DNA of 64,000 nt from Nymphaea colorata. Lineage: Eukaryota; Streptophyta; Magnoliopsida; Nymphaeales; Nymphaeaceae. This document shows, piece after piece, positions 1 through 12,460 of the stretch (its first letter is position 1; the number at the start of each line of letters is the position of its first letter). The notes under the pieces were generated by a model, which did no database searches, was not told the origin of the DNA, and worked only from the letters and a program-made list of their open reading frames with translations. The translations under genes were made by a program, and so were the position numbers. The stretch is from assembly GCF_008831285.2 (NCBI RefSeq), contig NC_045149.1, positions 14,844,578 to 14,908,577 on the forward strand. Reading direction: 5' to 3'.

Positions 1-450
1 TGGCCTGATTAGTTTTCTAGCCATGAATGTTTAACACAATTTTAAATGAAAATGTCGGAAGTGCTTCTCAGAAGGGTCAGCTGACTCAGCTTGACCACCT
101 TCTGCTGAGAGGCACTGCTTTATAGTTTGATTTTAGATTCTGGTTTGAACATCTATCTGAATCTTTAATTTGCCAACATGTTCTTTGTGTTCATAACGCA
201 TGTTAATTTCTGCCTGCCTGTTATGTATGTAAATTAGTTGTTTAGCAGTTATCTGAACCAGTTGTTGTAACTGAGACCGACACTCTAAGAATATTTGAAT
301 TAAAGGACTCTTTAGGTCATTACAAATTAAATTAACTACTTGCAGGTGCATTTTTCTCTTTTCAATTTTCATAGGCTTTCACACGGGGAATTTAATGTTT
401 GCGTACTTCCAGTTGAGCATTGATCCTTGCTTTTCCATTTTGCACTGTAG
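1..450 (+). other. 5' intron (partial) of the quinone oxidoreductase gene
   Basis: No coding sequence is visible. The stretch ends in a good acceptor (TGCACTGTAG) at 450, directly before the first visible exon. The expected first exon (about 18 residues, from the start methionine to the conserved HGGPEV-type motif) is not found here, so it should lie left of the window. A short inverted pair occurs near 61-115 (GTGCTTCTCAGAAGG against CCTTCTGCTGAGAGGCAC) and could fold into a small hairpin. Its meaning is unknown. Confidence 0.6.
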
Positions 451-3442
451 GTCTTAAAGTGGGAGGATGTGGAAATAGGATATCCCAAGGAAGGAGAGAT
501 ACGAGTAAAACATAAAGCAATTGGAGTGAACTTTATTGACATCTATTACAGGAAAGGAGTTTACAAAACTGAGTTGCCTTTCATTCCAGGTGTGTATAGA
601 GCTATTTACCTTTTCTTGACTGAAGTAGGAGAAAGCAAAAACTCTGAAAGTATCGTGTGAGTTTGTCTTTGGTGCCATCTATCCGCATCATGTCAATTGT
701 TCTGTGTGAAATTACTGTTTCTTCAGTGTGTGTAGCTGCATACTTTAGGAAAAGGAGCCACTGGGCTACTATTATCCTGTTACATGATTTTGGGAGAGTT
801 TACTTGTTCTCCTGTGTTTTGTCCCTAAAGAACTAAACCTCTTGCTCTGTTTGAATAATCATTCAAATGTGCTTTGTCATCTTTTATACTGCAATCGTTA
901 ATATTGCAAGTGCTTTAATAACAATTCCACGTTCTTGTTGAAATGTTTTTTCAGCTGATAAGTGTGATTTATGAATGTGTGGCCATGTTGAAATTTTCAA
1001 GTCAGACCTACATGTTTGTCTTCTGTACTTTTCCTAAGCCACTGTTAGTTGACCTTCCAGGGCATGAGGCAGTAGGAGTAGTGACAGCAGTGGGCCCTGG
1101 ATTGACTGGTAGGAAAGTTGGGGATTTGGTAGCCTATGCTGGTAATCCCTTAGGTTCTTATACTGAGCAACAAATTCTTCCTGCTAAAGTTGCTGTTCCT
1201 GTTCCTCCTGCCATTGATCCTTTGGTAGCTGCATCTATCATGTTGAAGGGGATGACAGCCCATTTCCTTGTCCGCAGATGTTTCAAGGTATGATTTGTCA
1301 CCAAAAATTGCAATCACTTGACAATTTTCTTACAGCGGCGTTAGTCATGAACTGGTGTCCTGCAAGTCAATTATGTTCTAGTATTCAGCTTTCAAGGCAA
1401 CATAGTCAGTGTTCAGATGAAGTTGAGTGAAATTGCTGAATTGAATGGGTTATCAGCTGCTTGAATTTTATTTCATTGACCAAGTGGAGCAAATCACATG
1501 GTCAATGAAATTTAAGTAATTTCAGAAGATTATGAAGTCCCATTGAGAACAGCGTACCTCATATGATTATCCTGTGGTCTTACAAATATCAAAATGCTCC
1601 CCACAGCCTGTAACTGGTACTAAAGTGAAGAAACAGAATATCTTTGGCTGTTCATGTGTTACCTGGAATAATTCATAACATTAAGGAAAACTAACTGCGG
1701 GTGGTACAGGTAGAGCCTGGGCAGACGGTTCTTGTTCAAGCTGCAGCAGGAGGAGTTGGGTCACTTCTGTGCCAATGGGCAAGAGCTCTTGGTGCCACTG
1801 TGATTGGAACTGTATCAAGTGAGGCAAAAGCAGCTCAGGCTACTGAGGATGGCTGTCATCATGTGATAATCTACGGCAAAGAGGACTTTGTTGCCTGCGT
1901 TCAAAAGATAACAGATGGAAAGGGAGTAGATGTTGTTTATGATTCAGTTGGCAAGGATACATTCCAGGTAAAGCCTTCAAATTTACAATTGTTCATTAGT
2001 TTATGATCACAATTGAATCACCATTGACCATAGAACATCATGAGTAGACTTGAGTAATCCAGGCAATAAAATCTGTTATGTTTTCTCAAACATGTGAACT
2101 TGTTTTGGTACTTCTGAATTCATGTGGCATTTCTGATCAGTGGGATTGGATCCTTTTCGCAGGAAACTCTGAAGTGCACTTTGTGTTTGGTTGTATGGAT
2201 TTTGCCTTTGAGTTCTTCAGGCAAAGCTACACTAAAATCCACATGATGGCTCCACACTGGGATTTAGAGCTGGTAGACATGCCTCCTTTTTGGGAGGTAA
2301 TCGTAAAACATTCAGGAGTTGGATATGGAATACCTTTTCCCTCTCGTGACCCTGCCCCTATTCCTATGAGAGGAGCAGTGGGGAGCTTAGATACAAAGGT
2401 CCATTGATCAACATAGAAAGCGATTGGGAAAAGGTCCATGTGGTCGGGAAAGGCCTCAGTTTATTGCAATTTAGTAATTTTATGCTGGGATTTCATACCT
2501 TGCACTCAAAGGGCCACCATTGTCGTGGCTTCAGGATTACTGCAAAAGAGATTAGAAACCTAAACTTACATGGACAATATGATCACACTTTAGTGAAGGC
2601 TCAGGATGCATCTGCTGTGACATATAAAGTTGACAAATGGATCAATATGCTGTAGGATGAGGCATCGCTGCGCATGTTTTTCCCTAATGTGAATTCTAAC
2701 TCTTAACTGACAAGTATGAAGTTTGGAGCGTGTGAACTATAAAACACTGCTGCCGGATTACGAAGAACATTAAAGACAAGGTTATGAAAAATTGAACAAC
2801 TGCAGGACTTAAAATCAAATCTTATAGTGATGAATCCTGATACTGAGGAGATGTATGACATTTTGATTTTCAATTTATTTTCAAAGCTCTACAAAGATGA
2901 AGGGGGTCACAAAATATTGCAGAAAAGTCATGATCTATTTAGATTGTCTACATTCATCCTTCATTGATTTATACAAATGAACTTGTAACGGTGCTTTTTT
3001 CTGTGCAACTCCAAGCCTGGGTGAACTAATTCGTTTATGCATCTGCCGAAGATGCTGAACCACATCTGTCTTGTCTAGGACATGCTTCTTCCTAACCTTG
3101 TTTTTCCATTTTCTTTGGTAATTGCAGGGATCATTGACATGCTTGAAAAAACGCGGTTATATGGTCAGCTATGGCCAGTCATCTGGCACTCCTGATCCAA
3201 TTCCGTTGTCGTCCCTTGCTGCGAAATCATTGTTCCTGACACGGCCATCACTTATGCAGTACACAGAAACCCGTGATGAGCTACTTGAAGCTGCAGGGGA
3301 GGTTTTTGCAAATGTTGCATCTGGCATCCTGCGGGTTCACGTAAACCACACATATCCATTGTCACAGGCAGCTCAGGCCCATGCAGATCTTGAGGCCAGG
3401 AAAACCACTGGTTCCATAGTGTTGATTCCTGATGGTAATTGA
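451..3442 (+). CDS. NADPH:quinone oxidoreductase, zeta-crystallin type (5' partial)
   Basis: Medium-chain dehydrogenase/reductase family, quinone-reductase branch. It is expected to transfer electrons from NADPH to quinones or reactive carbonyls, probably in the cytosol. Visible coding exons are 451-589, 1061-1287, 1710-1967 and 3128-3442 (939 nt, 312 codons plus TGA), all with GT/AG borders and a continuous frame. Exons 1-2 carry the GroES-like catalytic domain (VLKWEDVEIGYPKEGEIRV; GDLVAYAGNP; ASIMLKGMTA). Exon 3 carries the nucleotide-binding AAAGGVGSLLCQWA motif at about 1740-1780. The last exon has GYMVSYGQSSGTPDPIPL and SLFLTRPSLM. No cysteine cluster for structural zinc is seen, as expected for this zinc-free branch. 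It closely resembles remembered Arabidopsis At5g61510. The start codon exon is outside the window, so the full protein should be about 330 aa. Confidence 0.9.
2190..2935 (+). pseudogene. Decayed intronless coding remnant inside the last intron of the quinone reductase gene
   Basis: Between exons ending at 1967 and starting at 3128 lies about 750 bp that reads like real protein. One stretch includes FGCMDFAFEFFRQSY and PPFWEVIVKHSGVGYGIPF. A one-base slip near 2400 moves the frame to INIESDWEKVHVVGKG and ITAKEIRNLNLHGQYDH. An in-frame TAG at 2653-2655 is followed in the same frame by DEASLRMFFPNVNSN. After another slip comes LIVMNPDTEEMYDILIFNLF near 2815-2880. No introns interrupt it, so a retrocopied (processed) fragment is plausible. 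I do not recognise the parent protein. The frame is broken several times, so it is not expected to be translated. It runs in the same orientation as the host gene. Confidence 0.55.
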
Positions 3443-4112
3443 TCCATTACAGGCAGTCTTAATCTGCTTAGAAGGTCGAGACTGGGTGCTTGGATGAACA
3501 TTGCTGTGTATCTAACGTCTTTACGTCCAAGAAACCTTGCTGGCCTTATAGTTTTGGCTCTCTGCTATTGTTGCTTTAACAGGGGAATTATGTTGAAGAA
3601 CTGTAGTGAACTGATATATGTTTGGGAGCTAAGAATTGGAAAGGATCTGGTGGTGAACTAAGGAGGTGTTTAAATGCTCACAATATTTTGGGTGGTGTAC
3701 TGGGTGACGTGAGCTTCACCCACCGTACACCTCTAAACCAACGGGCCATCTTTATAGTAAAAGAAAGGCAAGCTTCTTCAGGAGGAAGAAGTTCCAGTTC
3801 TGACTATTTGTTCTGAAATCTTTCTCTCTCCATGCATGGAAAAATCTTCTGATAATTTTTTAATCTCATCAAACGCCTCCTGAAAGACAGTTCAGAACTA
3901 GGCAAAACTTTCAGGTACGGAGATCGTGCACCCGATTGAAGCTATAGCCATATATATGACGAGTTCAAGTTTTTTCTACTAGTTTAATTGGAGTTAAACA
4001 ATGATCTAGCCCATGCCGTTCCATGTGCCAGCCTTACACATTAACACAACACGATGACACAAATTGAAGGACAAACTGTTATTTAAAAATATCGTAATAT
4101 TGTGCCAACAAA

Positions 4113-4170
<58 letters not shown>

Positions 4171-5034
4171 CGTACGAAACTGACGCATGAGTCAAGTAAG
4201 ACGGTCTCAGTCACCATCATCGAGTCATGTCGCGGCTCTGAGTTGGCCTCAAAAGTCACGTCAACGGCACTCAATTGTGCAGGAGACATCCGAACTAATC
4301 TCAAAATCACAGAAGGGCACCCAACTAGGCACCTAATCTTACATATGCAACCCAACTTTTAAAATATTACATTTGGCTGCCCCAGTAAGAGACGGAGCTT
4401 CTCAAGCGACCCATGGCAGTAGAAACTAAGAAAAAGTTAAACACCAACTAAAACGGCTCTACCCTTTTAAAAATTTCCTTTCTCTCTAGCATTCCAGGTA
4501 CATTGAAATTACCATGTACAAAAAATGACGATTATGTAATTCGTTCTCCAAAACATAATCTATGTCTAAATATATATTTGTGTACATAGAAAGTTATGGT
4601 ATATTTTTGTATGAGAAAATCAAGCAATTAACTTAAAAAGGGAGTTGTGTTAAATTTCTTGTTTCTAGAAACCAACCGTCCAGCGACGAGGCCAATTTAG
4701 TGAGCAGTACTTGCAGTGGAGAAAGAAAATAAAAAACACTCTTCTCCAAGGCACCCGCAAGAATGCTTTTGTCCACTTTAACTGCCCAGCGTCCTAGCAA
4801 ACATTCAAAAGTAATCCGTCATGAGCCGAGCCCCTTTTTGTCCACCAAAAAAAGATCAAACGAAACCGCCGTATGCAAATTTCAGCACCGACTTTGCCAA
4901 GAAAAAATTAGTACGTTCTCGCTCCTTCTGCTTCCACTGTTTCGCACTCGAAATGCTTCACAGTTATTCTTTTTGTTTCTTCCCTCTCCAAAATAAGCGA
5001 ATAAAGAGGAAGAAGAAGAAGAGGAGGGGGAAAA
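3443..5034. other. Intergenic: quinone reductase 3' flank and TIC110 promoter
   Basis: No convincing gene. The open frame at 3622-3816 lacks family features and probably lies in the 3' UTR or flank of the upstream gene. From about 4190 to 5034 the sequence is the TIC110 upstream region. Parts of it recur at 51.53-51.90 kb (reverse) and 61.0-61.2 kb, which helps define the TIC110 fragments there. The last 35 bp before the TIC110 ATG are purine-rich GAA/GAGG repeats, likely 5' UTR. Confidence 0.6.
4115..4166. repeat. Compound microsatellite (CT)n(TA)n
   Basis: An uninterrupted CT run is followed directly by a TA run, within the TIC110 upstream region. Confidence 0.95.
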
Positions 5035-8000
5035 ATGGACGTTCCTCTCCTTCTCTGTGCCTCTTCTTCTTCTTCCCGATTCGTCTGCTCTCCATTCACC
5101 CAAAATGCCCTTCTCTTCAAGAACCGTAACTTCCTCTGCATTTTTCCAAGATCTCGATCGTTCAGATTCTTGACGCCCCGTAACTCCTCCGCGACATCGG
5201 AATCGTCAGTGGGGAAGAACATCAACAACCTGACGGTTTCTGGAATCTTTGGCTGTGATCGGCGGCTTTCCGGCATCCAGAAGGTTGTGGATGTCGTTCC
5301 TTCTTCCGGAAGATATGCATTATCGGCTCTTGTGGTTGTTGGAGCTCTAGCGGCCGGATACGCCATTGGACTCCGTATTGGAGGAACGCGTGCTACCTCC
5401 ATCGGCGGTGCAGTCGCTCTGGGGCTTGTTGGTGGAGCAGCGGTGATTACATTGAATTCCGCGGTGCCAGGTGCCGCGGTTGTGAGCTTGCATAGTAAGA
5501 TCGCTGGTTGCGGTAATTTAGAGGCGTTGAAGAGGGAGGATATCGAGCAGGTTGCGAGAAGGTTTCTTTTGTTAGAAAATTTTCTTTTGTGTTTTCCTTT
5601 CTACCGTTCCCTGACAGTTGGCATTGCCCATTACTATTGTGTTTCTATCAATGCTCACGTTCGCCTTTTTCTGCTTCTGCCAATGCTAGGTATGGAGTGA
5701 GTAGACGGAACAGGGCATTCACTGCTGAGCTTTATGATTTATACAGCAGGTTAGATTTTTTGCTTCTTCACTTATCGATATTGACCAAGGTAGTTGACTC
5801 GATGATGTACATGTTAGGACTAAGATTTCTTGTTCTGTTATCACTCTGTTGGTCGACCGAGTGACTTGATTGTTCTTGCCATCGTGGGGGAACTTATGTC
5901 TTCTAATAAAATATACTGTTTTATGTTACTCAGTTGCTTTGTCTTCTAGAATTTTCTGATAACAGGTACGTCGGATTGATGGCTTTCATTGTGTTAACTC
6001 GTTGTACTGCAATGTTCTTTTATTCTCCATGCTCCTTAGGTAACTTGTGCAAGTTTCAAGTTATTTTGTATTTCTATGCAGTCTTGAAGAGTTAAAGTCT
6101 GGTTTAAATTTGGCATGGTTGTGATTGGATATCTTAATATTTTGATCTTAACTCTTTCACTTCAACCTTGATCTTATATTTTTTACACCTAGGTTGGTAG
6201 CTAAAATTTGTGACAAATATTGGATAGAATTCATCCAGATACATGTTGTTCAGCTGATCGCCCTTTACTGCCGCTACATTGCTTAGGTTTGTGATGTCTG
6301 TTCTTGGAACTGGGAGTGAGTCTCTCAAAGGCGATGAGGTTGACAGGATTATCAAATTCAAATGTGCTTTGGGAATTGATAATCCTGATGCAGTTGATGT
6401 TCATATGGAGGTACCTCTTGCATGGGGTTTTTTCTTGTTGTCTTGGAATTGCTCTCATGATTGTTGATCTTTGGTCCTTGTGATACTTTTAGTTAGGAAG
6501 GCACATTTACGGGCAAATACTGGAAACAGGGGATCATGATGCAGACATGGAACATTACCTGGTAGGTTGCTTTCTGAGTACAGTACAGCACCTTGATATG
6601 TTTATGTGATTGTAAATTCGAAATTCTTTTGATGGTTCTATTACTGGGTATGTTTCGGTGCAGTTGTTTCGGAAATTGGTTTATGTTTCAAGCCTAGTGT
6701 TTGGAGAAGGTTCAGTGTTTCTTTTGCCATGGAAGCAGGTTCTCAAGGTTGCTGATTCTCAGGTAATTGTTCACTTTCTTTTGGTTTTTGCTATTGGCAC
6801 TTTTACTAAAGGGCATTTACCTGTTCTTTTGGGCTCTGAGAGGAAGCACATCTCTTTCTCTCTCTGTGCTTTCCAGTACGTGAGCAAGATGCTTGTCCAG
6901 CCTTCTGATACTCATGCAACCTTTGTGCCACAAAGTCCTAAAGAAAAAAGACCTTGAAAGAGTACTCCCGTAATTAGTAATGCTTTCTATGGTGATACTT
7001 TTTCTTTCTTAATGCACCAAATGATCCTCTCTTCTGGTTTTAAATAAATCTAGTTTGTTGCTTATTAAATTTAGTGTGCATTTGCAACATGAAAATCTGG
7101 TGTCCAAATTTTTTTATATCTACGTATGTTGTCTTATCTTCCTGTGTTCTCCCAGATTTAAAATTCAAATATATTAGTAATGCTCATCTTGTATCTGGTT
7201 CCCATGATGTATCAACTCATAAACTGCTGTTGTGATCAACATTTCTCTCATAAGTCTCCTTTTGCTAGGTTGAATTTCCTATTCAAGATGCTGAGAAATT
7301 ATATGCAGAGAAACTAAAATTGATCAGCCTAGGTGAATCTCTCATTCGTTTGGCTTATTTTCAAATTTTTAGTTCATTGGTAGCAGACTCCGAGTACAAA
7401 GTGATCAGGCTAGTCCAGGTGTCTTATATGCTTGCTTTGCTAGAAGCATGCTTGAGTTTAGCTCATCAAACTCCTGCAAAGTTTTCTTGCTTGCAATAAT
7501 TAAAGAAAAAAGGGAAGTATGCCAAGATTTCTGATATGAGGTCTAGCATGTCTCGTCTAGATTTTGGCTGGTGTCCTAATTATCTAAATGCCCCTCATAT
7601 TCTTTCTGAGGGTGGTGTACTTTGAATCTGTCCATGTAATTTTTCAACTCATCTGATCAACAGATGTCAGTGAGGAGCAGCTTCTTGAAGTGCGAACAAC
7701 ACAGGTCCAGTGTCATCTTCCTGATAAGGTTAATTTCTTCTCCGGTTTCTTTGCAGATATAATGAATAATTATGTTTCTTTTGCATTCTTAATCTCGTTG
7801 ATTTTTATGTTCTTATTAAAGTATCATGTTTCTTTCTGTTCTACTTTAAATTCTTCATTCATTTTATTTCCCACTTTTGGCAGATTGCTGCTCATTTGCT
7901 TAGGAAGCACATCAGGAAACTTATTGAAGAAAAAGTTGCGGCTGCCCTAGCTGTGGTGAAATCCAGATCAAGAAGCAAGTATGGTCATTATGCTTATATA

Positions 8001-11000
8001 CTTTTCAGGGCTCTGCATATAACTTAATTCCTTGGTATATGAAGGCTCCCTTTATTACTTCACATGGCATATGTATTGATGCTGTAAGTGCGTAACTGCA
8101 TATGTGAATCTGATCTCTGTTCCAGCTTGCTATGGAAGAGTACATACTGAGCTTATTATTTATTGCATAGTATTCATAGTTCTTATATAAATCTGTTTCT
8201 GCCTTTATAAATGATAGGAAGGAGGTCCAAAACTTTGCATCTCTTAAGAAGAAAATACATGGCAGCAGTTGATATTGAGACATAATTCATGTGTCCTGTA
8301 TGATGCAGTTCTGAAGTATTAAGATATTAACAAATTTATCATGCCCTTTTAATGTAGCAATTTTTAAAATAACATGGTGGTCCAGACGTCAATTACAATA
8401 CCTAAATCTATGGAACGTTGCAAGCTAAGGACATAGACATATGTGTTGGTCATATTTTGTGAATGTCAGATGCCTTTTAATTTAGTGGTTATATTTTGGT
8501 CATATTTAAGGATATTTTCACATTTGTAATTAAAAGTGTTTGTCTTTCTTTGTGGCACAAGTTTGAATGAAAATTGAAGCCTGGATCTTCCTAGGAGCAG
8601 TGATGAAACCCCTTGACTTAACTTACTTTGAAGGCAAAAAGAAAAGAAGAAGAAACAGAAGAGCTGAGGTTACTACTGTTGAAGTTGCTTTCTTGTGTAG
8701 AAAGTAAAAAAAATTTCAACGTATATGTGGCGGTGGATAGGCATGATCAGAAACATTGCATTTGACTGATGCTAGCCCTCATCTCCGACAAATTCCTATA
8801 TTCGTCGATAGCCCCTCCATATGAGTGTTGTTGAAGTCAGAAAGCTAGCTACTTTTTGTGTGTATATATGTAAATCCTTGTAATATCTTGCCCATAATAA
8901 AAATTAAATGTATGAATCAGTGTATTTGTAGTTTACACACAAGCACAGGTGCAGTCATGCACACTGCTCTAATTAGTAATTATCTTCTCCTATGCTTTTT
9001 TACAAGTCTTCAAAATGAGAAACGTGTTTTCAGGATACCAGGTTTTTTGCATGCTTTCTGCTTCTTCATGAACCTCAAAAATTGTTTTTTTGCAGGGAGT
9101 TGAGTATTATTGATCATCTTGAGGCGGTCTTATCATTTAATAGTTTGTTAATATCGTTGACCAGCCATCCTGAAGTCAGCCGATTCCCTCCTGGGATTGC
9201 ACCTTTTTCTTTGTCAGGTAAATATTCTATCCAAAAACAGATAGATAATTGATATGGGTCTTTACGTGTGTGTGTGTGCCCGTATCAATATGCAAAACTG
9301 CAAACTTCTTGGTTAAAAATTAGTTTCATCTTATCCTTATGCAAAACGAATGTTTAAATAATACTGTTGAAGTTTAATTCTCATTTTCGTTAATAAAATG
9401 ATGAAAGAGAACACACACGAGACTTTTCTCCAAAAACAAGCTAAAGAATACACATTATGAGGGTCAAACTTAAGGCCTGTATTTCAAACTTGACAGTTGA
9501 TCCTCTATAGTTTAGTTGATTCTATGAGAATGCACATCACTCCGCCGATTTTTGTAGCTTTACTGAGAAGGTTGTGTGCAATTCCTGGTCCCTACTATTT
9601 ATTCTTGTTTTAGGTGGTAAACATGATGGTGATGGAAAGGTGGATGATCTGAAGCTTCTTTATCGATCATATTTAATGCAAGCTTTCTCTAATGGGCATA
9701 TTGAGGTGAGTGTACATTATGCAGTTTCCGGATTCATAGATGTCCAATGCATTTGTAGTTTATGCAAATAGATGGAGGTCCTTAATTGCAGCTTTCTTTC
9801 TTGTGCTCATCATTTTCTAACCTTTTTTGTTGCTTCTTTTTCTATATGTAGCGTACTGCTTTGGACAATTTGAAGGATATATTTGGTTTAAGCAAATCTG
9901 AAGCTGGAAGGATTATGCTTGAAATTAGCTCTGTATTCTACCTTAGACGGCTTTCAAAAGCATTTTCTCAGGGAGAATTGGAGAGAGCAACTAGCAAAGA
10001 AACTTTCCTTCAGAACTTGTGCAGTGAACTGCGTTTTGATCCAGAGGAGGCTCATAGACTCCATAAAGGTAATCTAGTGAGCATTCTAATGATAACTAGG
10101 CTATGAAGGAATTGTTTTCTGGACAAAATATACAGTTTCGTTAATTCTTTTCATTGGTTCATGGGTTATTGTCTTGCTAAAACACAACTATATTGGTCTG
10201 TGCTGTTTTGGGGATTTTGGTTCATGAAGAACAAGGAATTTACCTAGATACTATAATTGGGGAAATTATCATTTTTACGGGAGAAGTACAAAAGCTGCGA
10301 AAAATGTTTTGAAATATAGAAAACTGAAAATAATAATGAAAGCAAAGAGTTTCTTGATCATGTCAAGGCATCTCTACCCTTTTAAAGTGTAGCTCAAATA
10401 TGGTTGGAAGAGGCTAAAGTGAGAGGTTCCAGGCTCGAGCATGTCCCTACCCATGGGAGGAATGGTGCAGCGCATTAGTGGGGTCATGCTGTAGACCCAC
10501 GTACTCATATAGATACAAAACTCGTGTGAATTTTAGTTGGGTGTTTAGGTTTTAGTGGACACTAGATCTGTATAGGGATGTCCCCGCATCAGATTCAGTT
10601 TGGAGATAGTTACTATAATGTTTGACTAACCAGAAACTGCTTAATCTAACTTGCGGTCGTATTTAGGTTTGAATACAAAAATTCAAGAATTTATAATGTG
10701 GAAGGAATGACATGTTTGGATGTGTCCATAGATTTGTTACATCATGTCTTAAAAAGGCCTGTTGTCTAAGGATACTGATAGGGCAACTGATTTTTCAACT
10801 TCTGGAAAGAGCAACTATAGCCATAGGTTTTATGTTTTCATGTATCGTTGGCTTAAGTTGCATAATGTGCTGATTCAACAATTTTTTAGAAATATATCGG
10901 CAGAAGCTCCAGCTTGCTGTAGCTGATGGTGCACTGTGTGAGGAGGATGTTGCTTCTTTACTGCAGTTACAGGTTCTTTTGTGCATTTCGCAGAAAACAG

Positions 11001-12054
11001 TGGATGCAGCACATTCAAATATATGTGGCAGTGCATTTGAGAAGGTGAAAATTGCTCGTACTAATTCTGGACAGCACATTTTCTTTTTGGCTGGCTTTTT
11101 AAACCAGGAGCTCCTTTTTGTAACTATGAAACTCATGGAATAGTCTGTTTTATTGACCTGAATGGATGAACATGAAACTCCATATAGCACATGAAAGCAT
11201 TTATTGAGACGGTATCTATTTATCAACATATATTGATCTCTTTTATTGATTCACTTCCATCATAATGAAGGTTATTATGCCTATTTTCCATCGTTGATGT
11301 AGATACTCATATTATTGTTGTGCAGGTTGTGAGAGATGTGATTACTTTAAGTATTGATGGATCTGACAATGACCTCAAAGCAGAAATAAGGAAAGCTTCT
11401 CAGGGTTTGCGGTTAAGCAGGGACGCTTCGATGGCCATAGTCAACAAGACGGTTTGTTTTCCTTCACTTCAGTTTCTGAAGATTCAATGTTTATTCGTTA
11501 GCATTCATCATTTTATGTCTCCTGTGCAGGTGAGAAAAGCATTTATGAACTATGTGAAGAAGTCCAGGGCAGCTGGCAGTGGTACCGAGGCAGTCAAAGA
11601 GCTGAAGAAGATTGTTATATTAAACAATATAGTTGTGACAGAGCTAATATCTAGCTTAAGAGAAGAATTTCCTTCTGATTCACCAAGGTATGAAGAAGAA
11701 ACCAAATCGCCTAGGATGAATGAGGAAGCTGAACGGGAGCCTCTTCATATGCAGAGAAAGGCGGGGTTCAACAAGAAGCTTCAAGCAATGCTTGGAAAAA
11801 CAAGTCAGGTAAAAATTACGCTAGCGGCTGATCTGTCAGAGAGGGAAAGATGTGACTTGTACCGAACGTACTTATTGCACTGCATCTCTAGGGAGGCTGC
11901 TGTTGTACTGTTCGGCGCACAGAACATTATGAGGAAAGGGGACATTGAATATTTTATATTGAATCAACTAGGGCAGATCTTAGGATTGAGCAGTAAAGAA
12001 ATTGCTTCTATTCACAAAAGCTCAGCTGAGAAAGCCATCAGGGATAAGGTATGA
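5035..12054 (+). CDS. TIC110: TIC110, chloroplast inner-envelope import protein, C-terminally truncated
   Basis: TIC110 is an inner-envelope protein of the chloroplast import machinery: two N-terminal membrane helices and a large stromal helical domain that recruits chaperones. The deduced exons are 5035-5561, 5690-5749, 6287-6410, 6493-6561, 6664-6762, 7269-7332, 7664-7728, 7884-7978, 9096-9217, 9614-9705, 9852-10068, 10890-11044, 11326-11451 and 11530-12054. They total 2340 nt, a clean frame of 779 aa. The N-terminus (MDVPLLLCASSSSS, Ser/Arg-rich) looks like a transit peptide. Two hydrophobic Gly/Ala-rich segments follow (YALSALVVVGALAAGYAIGL; GGAVALGLVGGAAVITL). Family motifs include SLKGDEVDRIIKFK, FLLPWKQVLKV, AEKLYAEKLKL and QILGLSSKEI. 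The known protein is about 1000 aa. Here TGA at 12052-12054 replaces a conserved Glu just before VILADG, and homologous sequence continues downstream with further breaks. It may be a truncated expressed protein or a young pseudogene. Confidence 0.88.
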
Positions 12055-12460
12055 GTGATTCTAGCTGATGGGCTATTGACAAATGAACGGATTAAGCAAC
12101 TAATGATGTTCAAAAGCAGAGTTAGCACAGAATGTCAACAAGATATAGCAACAATAAAGCAGCTGCGATAGAAGCAATTGCTAAACAGGGAACAATTACT
12201 ATAAACTATGAAGTAGCAAACTGAAAGAAGCAAACGTGGATTTGCAAAGCATGATGTCATCGAACTCGTGCAAAAGTCTATTAAAAACTAGATATGAGGT
12301 TTTCTCCTTGGGGACTGGAGAATTTGATGGACAGGAGGTTATCTAAATGATTCCAGCCAATCTCTGCATTGATGCTGACACATCAAGAAGAATGGTGCTT
12401 GAACTTGTGAAGACCAGGCAAACAAACCTACTAATTCAAGCTGTATCCTCACCAAGTTGC
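12055..12460 (+). pseudogene. Broken C-terminal coding tail of TIC110
   Basis: Directly after the TGA at 12052-12054 the same frame reads VILADGLLTNERIKQLM, matching the remembered TIC110 segment VILADGQLTKARVEQL. The frame then shifts between about 12105 and 12215. The next frame reads KLKEANVDLQSMM, then SLGTGEFDGQEVI, an in-frame TAA at 12344-12346, and MIPANLCIDADTSRRMVLEL, matching the remembered TGEFDETEVYQTIPSDLSID region. Homology fades after QAV at about 12440, so the last 80-100 residues of the family appear to be missing. At least two nonsense lesions and one frameshift mark decay rather than alternative splicing. Confidence 0.8.

Noticed and set aside
3622-3816. 64-codon open frame after the quinone reductase
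   Set aside because: No motif or splice logic; sits in the expected 3' UTR or flank of the upstream gene.
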